This document shows, piece by piece, positions 59,874-64,000 of a stretch of DNA of 64,000 nucleotides. The notes beneath the pieces are model-generated. The model did not search any database and had not been told where the DNA came from. It worked only from the letters and a program-made list of their open reading frames with translations. The stretch is from Halothiobacillus sp045689735 (GTDB lineage: Bacteria > Pseudomonadota > Gammaproteobacteria > Halothiobacillales > Halothiobacillaceae): contig NZ_CP142685.1 in assembly GCF_045689735.1 (NCBI RefSeq), positions 1,302,001 to 1,366,000 of the forward strand. The letters are read 5' to 3'. The position numbers and the translations under genes were made by a program. The stretch's first letter is position 1, and every line of letters starts with the position of its first letter.

Positions 59874-61613
59874 ATGGCATTAGAAACACTCACCCTGCCG
59901 GATGTCGGCAATTTTGCGGAACTGGAAATCATCGAGGTGCTGATCGCTCCGGGGCAAACGATCGAAGCGGAGGCTTCGATGATCACCCTGGAATCCGATA
60001 AGGCCACGATGGAAATCCCGGCACCCAAAGCGGGCACCATCGAGCAGGTCTTGGTCAAGGTCGGCGATAAAATCAGCAAAGGCGACCCCATCGCCACACT
60101 GCAAACCGCCTCCCATCAGGCGGCGGCAACCCCCAGCGAATCGTCGCCCGCGCCTGCCGCTGCCAGCAACGCCAGCACCAGCGCCCCGAGTGCGGCGGCC
60201 GATCTGTCCTGCGAAGTTCTGGTACTGGGTGCGGGTCCCGGCGGCTATACCGCCGCGTTCCGTGCGGCGGATCTCGGCAAACAAGTCATTCTGATCGAGC
60301 GGGAAGACCGCTTGGGCGGTGTATGCCTGAATGTCGGCTGCATCCCGTCCAAAGCCCTGCTGCATGTTTCCAACATCCTCAACGAAACCCGCGAGATGGC
60401 CGCGCACGGCGTCACCTTTGCCGAGCCCGAAATCGACCTCGACAAATTGCGCGGTTTCAAAAATGGCGTGATCGACAAACTCACCGGCGGCCTCGCACAA
60501 CTGGCGAAACAGCGCAAAGTGACCGTTATCCACGGTGAAGGCCGCTTCAGTGGCAGCCATCAGCTCACCGTAACCACGGCGGACGGTAAGACCCAGCGCA
60601 TCGAATTCAAACATGCCATCATTGCCGCTGGTTCCCGCCCCGTGCAGTTGCCTTTCATCCCGCACGACGACCCGCGCGTGATGGATTCGACCGGCGCGCT
60701 CGCACTTCAGGACATCCCGAAGCAGCTGCTGGTGATCGGTGGGGGCATCATCGGGCTGGAAATGGCACAGGTCTATGCCGCCCTCGGCAGCCGAATCACC
60801 ATCGTCGAACTGGCCGACAACATCATCCCCGGCGCCGACAAAGACCTGACCCGCCCGCTGCTCAAAGATCTCAAGAAACGCTATGACAACATCTTCCTCG
60901 GCGCGAAAGTAACGGCGGTGCGCACCGAGGCCGATGGCCTGATCGTCTCGTTCGAAGGCGGCAGCGCCCCTGCGGAGGATCGGTTCGACAAGATTCTCGT
61001 CGCGGTCGGCCGCATCCCCAATGGCAGCCGGATTCAGGCCGAAGCGGCGGGGGTTCAGGTCAATGAACGCGGCTTCATCCCGGTCGATGCCCGCATGCAA
61101 ACCAATGTGCCGCACATTTTTGCGATCGGCGACATCGTCGGCCAGCCCATGCTCGCCCACAAAGCCGTGCATGAAGGCAAAGTCGCCGCCGAAGTCATCT
61201 GTGGCCACAAATCCGCCTTCACCCCGATCACGATCCCCAGCGTGGCGTACACCGATCCGGAAATTGCCTGGGCCGGCAAAACCGAAGACCAGCTCAAAGC
61301 CGAAGGCATCGCCTATGAAAAAGGCGCGTTCCCCTGGGCGGCCTCTGGGCGCTCATTGAGCCTCGGTCGGGATGAAGGGCTCACCAAAGCCTTGTTCGCC
61401 GCAGACAACCACCGGCTGCTTGGCGTCGGCATGGTCGGCCCGAATGCGGGCGAACTCGTCGCTGAGGCCGTATTGGCCTTGGAGATGGGTGCCGATATGA
61501 GCGATCTTGCGCTTACCATCCACCCGCATCCCACGCTCTCCGAAACCTTGGGACTCGCCGCAGAAATGGCCGAGGGCACAATTACAGATCTCCTGCCACC
61601 GAAAAAACGCTGA
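59874..61613 (+). CDS. lpdA: Dihydrolipoamide dehydrogenase (E3) with N-terminal lipoyl domain
   Basis: E3 reoxidises dihydrolipoamide with NAD+. The 579-aa product begins with its own lipoyl domain (LESDKATMEIPAPKAG), an Ala/Ser linker to about residue 110, then the FAD motif VLGAGPGGYTAAFRAADLG. The redox disulfide is GGVCLNVGCIPSKALL, the NAD motif is VIGGGIIGLEMAQVY, and the C-terminal HPHPTLSET carries the catalytic His. The ATG at 59874 follows a GAGGAATC site. Confidence 0.96.
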   Translation: MALETLTLPDVGNFAELEIIEVLIAPGQTIEAEASMITLESDKATMEIPAPKAGTIEQVLVKVGDKISKGDPIATLQTASHQAAATPSESSPAPAAASNASTSAPSAAADLSCEVLVLGAGPGGYTAAFRAADLGKQVILIEREDRLGGVCLNVGCIPSKALLHVSNILNETREMAAHGVTFAEPEIDLDKLRGFKNGVIDKLTGGLAQLAKQRKVTVIHGEGRFSGSHQLTVTTADGKTQRIEFKHAIIAAGSRPVQLPFIPHDDPRVMDSTGALALQDIPKQLLVIGGGIIGLEMAQVYAALGSRITIVELADNIIPGADKDLTRPLLKDLKKRYDNIFLGAKVTAVRTEADGLIVSFEGGSAPAEDRFDKILVAVGRIPNGSRIQAEAAGVQVNERGFIPVDARMQTNVPHIFAIGDIVGQPMLAHKAVHEGKVAAEVICGHKSAFTPITIPSVAYTDPEIAWAGKTEDQLKAEGIAYEKGAFPWAASGRSLSLGRDEGLTKALFAADNHRLLGVGMVGPNAGELVAEAVLALEMGADMSDLALTIHPHPTLSETLGLAAEMAEGTITDLLPPKKR

Positions 61614-61879
61614 GGACTGACTGCGCGCAGCGCCCTCAAATCATCGGGACCACAGGCTGGGTCTCCTACCTGTGACCGTTGAGACGGCTCAATCAACGAG
61701 CTTCGTCGTTACCGCATCGGGTCGCCCCACCCCAAACGACAAGCGCAGCTTTGGCAGACCGCTGAAAAGCTCTTTTCAACGGCCTGCTAGTCCGTGTTTC
61801 CCGTTGAGTGGTGCCGTCAAATCGGCCGTGTGGCGGGATTTTCCCAGACGGTATCACCTGCGTTTGGATTAGCCCATCG
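61614..61879. other. Intergenic region after lpdA
   Basis: No supported gene in these 266 bases. The only structures seen are a weak hairpin (CAGG...CCTG near 61660) and the dispersed palindrome at 61759-61790. Open frames here have no family features. Confidence 0.6.
61759..61790. repeat. Dispersed palindrome (CCGCTGAAAAG / CTTTTCAACGG)
   Basis: Near-perfect inverted repeat with a two-base centre, followed by CCTGCTAG. It is related to the palindromes at 25182-25217 and 63311-63341 (shared TTTTCAACGGCCTG). It may terminate the aceE-aceF-lpdA transcript although it lacks a T-tract. Confidence 0.65.
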
Positions 61880-61909
61880 TTGTCATTGATAAATATTATT
61901 CATTATAAA
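61880..61909 (+). promoter_or_regulatory. Sigma-70 promoter upstream of the TauE/SafE gene
   Basis: TTGTCA (61880-61885) and TATAAA (61904-61909) are 18 bases apart in an AT-rich island that contrasts with the GC-rich surroundings. The start would lie about 70 bases upstream of the gene. Confidence 0.55.
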
Positions 61910-61988
61910 AATATAACCAAATGGCTATGCTGCGAGGGAAGAAGGTAAGACGCGCGTCACGGCGCAGACTGTGGGTAGATTGCAAACC

Positions 61989-62783
61989 ATGCTGATCGAA
62001 TATTCTGTATTCGCCCTGTTGGGCATTTTTTCTGGTCTGGTCGCAGGCTTGCTCGGCATCGGGGGCGGGCTGGTTATCGTCCCCGTGCTGCTCCTGCTGT
62101 TTCCCGCCATCGGGCTGGGCGACAACCCCAATCTGGTGCATATCGCGATTGGCACATCGCTGGCCACGATTCTGTTTTCGTCGATGGCATCGATCTATAC
62201 GCATCACAAGAACAAAGGCGTGCTCTGGGATGTTTTTATCCGTATTGCGCCCGGGATTGTGATCGGCTCCGCACTGGGTTCGACAATCGCCCACTTGCTG
62301 CCCGGCGATATTCTGAAGCGGGTTTTCGGCTTGCTGGAAATCTTGATTGCCCTGCAAATGGCGTTTGGCAAAAACCCCGCCCCCAGCCGCACCCTGCCCG
62401 GCGCGGCGCCCATGAGCCTGGTGGGGGTCTCGGTTGGCTCGGTCGGCACCATTATGGGCATGGGCGGCGGTGCGCTTACGACGCCTTTTTTCATGTGGTG
62501 TAATGTGGCGGCGCGCAACGCCATGGCCACCAGCGCCGCCATCGGCCTGCCCAACGCATTGGCTGGCGCGATTGGCTATATCGTGACCGGCTGGGGCGTG
62601 CCCACCCTGCCCGCCTGGTCGATTGGATACATTTATCTACCCGCCTTGATCGGCATTGTCATCCCGAGCCTGATTTTTGCGCCGATCGGCGCGACGCTCA
62701 CCCATCGTCTGCCGGCCAAAACCCTGAAGCGGATTTTTGCGGTCGTGCTGGTGCTTCTGGGCATCAACATGCTGGTGCACTGA
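61989..62783 (+). CDS. TauE/SafE family anion exporter
   Basis: The 264-aa membrane protein has about eight helices and the repeated family motif: GIFSGLVAGLLGIGGGLVIVPVLL in the first half and VGSVGTIMGMGGGALTTPFF in the second. Such proteins export sulfite, sulfoacetate or related anions; the substrate cannot be told from sequence. I choose the ATG at 61989; a GTG at 61971 would add six residues. coaD starts five bases after its stop. Confidence 0.88.
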   Translation: MLIEYSVFALLGIFSGLVAGLLGIGGGLVIVPVLLLLFPAIGLGDNPNLVHIAIGTSLATILFSSMASIYTHHKNKGVLWDVFIRIAPGIVIGSALGSTIAHLLPGDILKRVFGLLEILIALQMAFGKNPAPSRTLPGAAPMSLVGVSVGSVGTIMGMGGGALTTPFFMWCNVAARNAMATSAAIGLPNALAGAIGYIVTGWGVPTLPAWSIGYIYLPALIGIVIPSLIFAPIGATLTHRLPAKTLKRIFAVVLVLLGINMLVH

Positions 62784-62787
62784 GCAA

Positions 62788-63285
62788 ATGCGCCGCGCCA
62801 TTTATCCCGGCACCTTTGATCCGGTGACCTACGGTCACCTCGATCTCGCGCGCCGAGCCTGTTTGCTGTTCGATGAAGTGATTGTCGCGGTCGCTGCGGT
62901 TTCGGGTAAGTCCCCGCTGTTCGATCTACCCACGCGCACTGAGCTGGCGCGGGTGGCCTTGGCCGATCAGCCGCGGATCCGGGTGTGCGCCTTCGAGGGT
63001 TTGCTGGTTGATTTTGCCCGCCAGATGGAGGCTCAGGCCGTGGTGCGCGGTTTGCGTGCCGTGTCAGATTTCGAGTACGAGATTCAGTTGGCTGCGGTCA
63101 ACCGACGGCTCGCCCCCGAGATCGAAACGGTTTTTTTATCGCCCGCCGAAGAACTGGGCTTTGTCTCGTCGAGCATCGTCCGGGAACTGGCGCGTTTGGA
63201 CGGCAATGTGGAGAGTTTTGTGCCCCCGCATGTGGCCGCTGCACTCAAAGTCGCAACCCGTGCGCACAAACCGCATCAAACCTGA
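62788..63285 (+). CDS. coaD: Phosphopantetheine adenylyltransferase
   Basis: CoaD catalyses the fourth step of CoA synthesis, 4'-phosphopantetheine + ATP to dephospho-CoA. The 165-aa product has IYPGTFDPVTYGHLDLA (HxGH-like TxGH nucleotide motif), VRGLRAVSDFEYEIQLA, and the ELGFVSSSIVRELA signature. The ATG at 62788 matches homologues; a 17-residue upstream extension lies inside the preceding gene. Confidence 0.96.
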   Translation: MRRAIYPGTFDPVTYGHLDLARRACLLFDEVIVAVAAVSGKSPLFDLPTRTELARVALADQPRIRVCAFEGLLVDFARQMEAQAVVRGLRAVSDFEYEIQLAAVNRRLAPEIETVFLSPAEELGFVSSSIVRELARLDGNVESFVPPHVAAALKVATRAHKPHQT

Positions 63286-63310
63286 TAAATTGCACGCAAT
63301 TGAGTTTATT

Positions 63311-63341
63311 ACTAGGCCGTTGAAAAACCCAACGGCCTAGT
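63311..63341. repeat. Perfect 12-bp palindrome ACTAGGCCGTTG / CAACGGCCTAGT
   Basis: A seven-base loop (AAAAACC) separates the arms. It lies 25 bases after coaD and belongs to the dispersed family with core TTGAAAA and CAACGGCCT. It may act as a terminator between coaD and the ferredoxin gene. Confidence 0.75.
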
Positions 63342-63382
63342 AAGGCAAGCCATAGATGACTTGCGCCGCGACGAGGCGATCT

Positions 63383-63425
63383 GAAAAAGGGCAAGGAAAC
63401 CCTTTTTCGACATCCTGTTAGGGGG
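63383..63425. repeat. Palindrome GAAAAAGGG / CCCTTTTTC with AGGATGT flank
   Basis: A 9-bp inverted repeat (63383-63391 and 63400-63408) is followed by GACATCCTGTTA. Read on the minus strand, AACAGGATGTCGAAAAAGGG matches the interior of the MITE-like element at 36420-36460. It ends just before the ferredoxin ribosome site. Confidence 0.7.
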
Positions 63426-63430
63426 TTGAT

Positions 63431-63676
63431 ATGTCCTTATTGATTACTGACGAATGCATCAACTGCGATGTCTGTGAGCCGGAATGCCCGAATGGTGCCA
63501 TTTCTCAAGGGGCGGAGATCTATGAGATTGCGCCGAATCTGTGTACCGAATGCGTGGGACACTACGACACGCCACAGTGCATTGAGGTCTGCCCGGTCGA
63601 TTGCATCATTCTCGACCCGGACAACAAAGAAACCCAAGAACAACTGATGGAAAAATACCATCAAATCAACGATTAA
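63431..63676 (+). CDS. 2[4Fe-4S] ferredoxin, YfhL type
   Basis: The 81-aa protein has two cluster motifs: CINCDVCEPECP (CxxCxxCxxxC) and CTECVGHYDTPQCIEVCP, the latter with the insertion typical of Alvin/YfhL ferredoxins (CxxC-x8-CxxxC). A strong AGGGGG site precedes the ATG. The coaD-ferredoxin neighbourhood is common in gammaproteobacteria. Redox partner unknown. Confidence 0.93.
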   Translation: MSLLITDECINCDVCEPECPNGAISQGAEIYEIAPNLCTECVGHYDTPQCIEVCPVDCIILDPDNKETQEQLMEKYHQIND

Positions 63677-63692
63677 TTCGAGAATGACATCT

Positions 63693-63721
63693 AAAACCCC
63701 GCCATGATCCGCGGGGTTTTT
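63693..63721 (+). terminator. Bidirectional terminator between ferredoxin and ACP genes
   Basis: AAAACCCCGC pairs with GCGGGGTTTTT around an eight-base loop. The A-run on the left and T-run on the right allow termination for the plus-strand ferredoxin and the converging minus-strand ACP gene. Confidence 0.85.
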
Positions 63722-63777
63722 CATGGCCGAACAGCTACGGCCAGAGATGCAGGGCGTAGTGACACCCGCCCGATCGG

Positions 63778-64000
63778 TTAATGCGGCAACACCCCGGCGC
63801 GATCGCGTCGGGCGGCCAGTGCGGCCACCAGATTGCCTAGGGTGCTGAACCACTGCGCATCGATTTCTTCGTCGCTCAACAGCAAATCAAACCGATCCTC
63901 CAGCGCGGTGAGCAAGAGCACTACCCCCATCGAATCCAGCTCGGGCAGACTCCCGAATAACGGCGTTGCTGCGGTCAACTCGCGCGCGGGCATGACCAGC
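63778..64000 (-). CDS. Acyl carrier protein (5' end outside window)
   Basis: Only the C-terminal 73 residues are visible; the frame is open to the last base. The pattern PLFGSLPELDSMGVVLLLTALEDRF has the phosphopantetheine-attachment DSM serine and a typical ACP helix. The following acidic stretch LSDEEIDAQWFSTLGNLVAAL fits helix III/IV. Standalone ACPs with this GxLPELDSM sequence occur in exosortase-associated loci, but no neighbour here confirms that. Confidence 0.8.
   Translation of the reverse strand, partial: LVMPARELTAATPLFGSLPELDSMGVVLLLTALEDRFDLLLSDEEIDAQWFSTLGNLVAALAARRDRAGVLPH

Noticed and set aside
59880..61208. 442-codon minus-strand frame
   Set aside because: Antisense to lpdA and without family motifs.
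61672..61872. 66-codon frame in the gap after lpdA
   Set aside because: No ribosome site, crosses a palindromic repeat, no recognisable features.

Overview
This is GC-rich, densely packed chromosomal DNA. The gene content fits a free-living gammaproteobacterium: LptD/SurA outer-membrane biogenesis, an rsmA-apaG-apaH block, class I AceE/AceF/lipoyl-Lpd, and a cysM gene beside a BarA/GacS-like gene. A seven-subunit Mrp Na+/H+ antiporter and assimilatory nitrate reduction would suit a halotolerant autotroph such as a Halothiobacillus-type organism, but that placement is inference only. No phage, plasmid, transposase or CRISPR array was seen.

Layout: 1-7.5 kb (minus strand) holds the 5' part of grpE and the cell-elongation cluster mrdA-rodA-mltB-rlpA-dacA, preceded by ppa. 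From 7.7 to 17.1 kb (plus) run adk, lptD, surA, pdxA and rsmA, then an AT-richer membrane-protein gene, pgl, apaG, a methyltransferase gene and apaH. From 17.2 to 23.2 kb is a folded RNA leader resembling the nhaA-I (lithium/sodium-associated) riboswitch class, followed by mrpA(B)CDEFG. From 23.2 to 28.6 kb lie ubiG, mupP, a degenerate squalene-synthase-like gene, a GST gene, purM, purN and cysM. From 28.7 to 36.4 kb are a BarA/GacS-like hybrid that has lost its kinase residues, a protein with degenerate GGDEF and intact EAL, and a large AsmA/DUF748 protein.

From 36.4 to 49.3 kb is a nitrogen-assimilation island: tag and nasR (minus), then a perfect sigma-54 promoter and an antitermination leader driving nirB-nirD-nasA-cysG, followed by nirC, a hemD paralogue, mobA and moeA. 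It combines the nitrate and nitrite reductases with siroheme and molybdenum-cofactor synthesis genes. From 49.3 to 55.6 kb are smpB, a MgtC/DUF4010 membrane protein with a 12-copy hexanucleotide repeat in front, a UPF0114 protein, tRNA-Pro(GGG), a second squalene-synthase-like gene overlapping a YciK-like SDR, a 60-aa membrane protein and a YjgR/DUF853 ATPase. From 55.8 to 61.6 kb is aceE-aceF-lpd. From 62 to 64 kb are a TauE/SafE transporter, coaD, a ferredoxin and the end of an acyl-carrier-protein gene.

The most interesting items are the candidate ion-sensing riboswitch before mrpA, the stacked sigma-54/NasR control of nitrate assimilation with two orphan terminators beside it, the signalling pair with dead catalytic sites, the two degenerate squalene-synthase-like proteins at the two halves of an apparently split ubiG-mupP-yciK cluster, and a MITE-like element plus a related family of dispersed palindromes.
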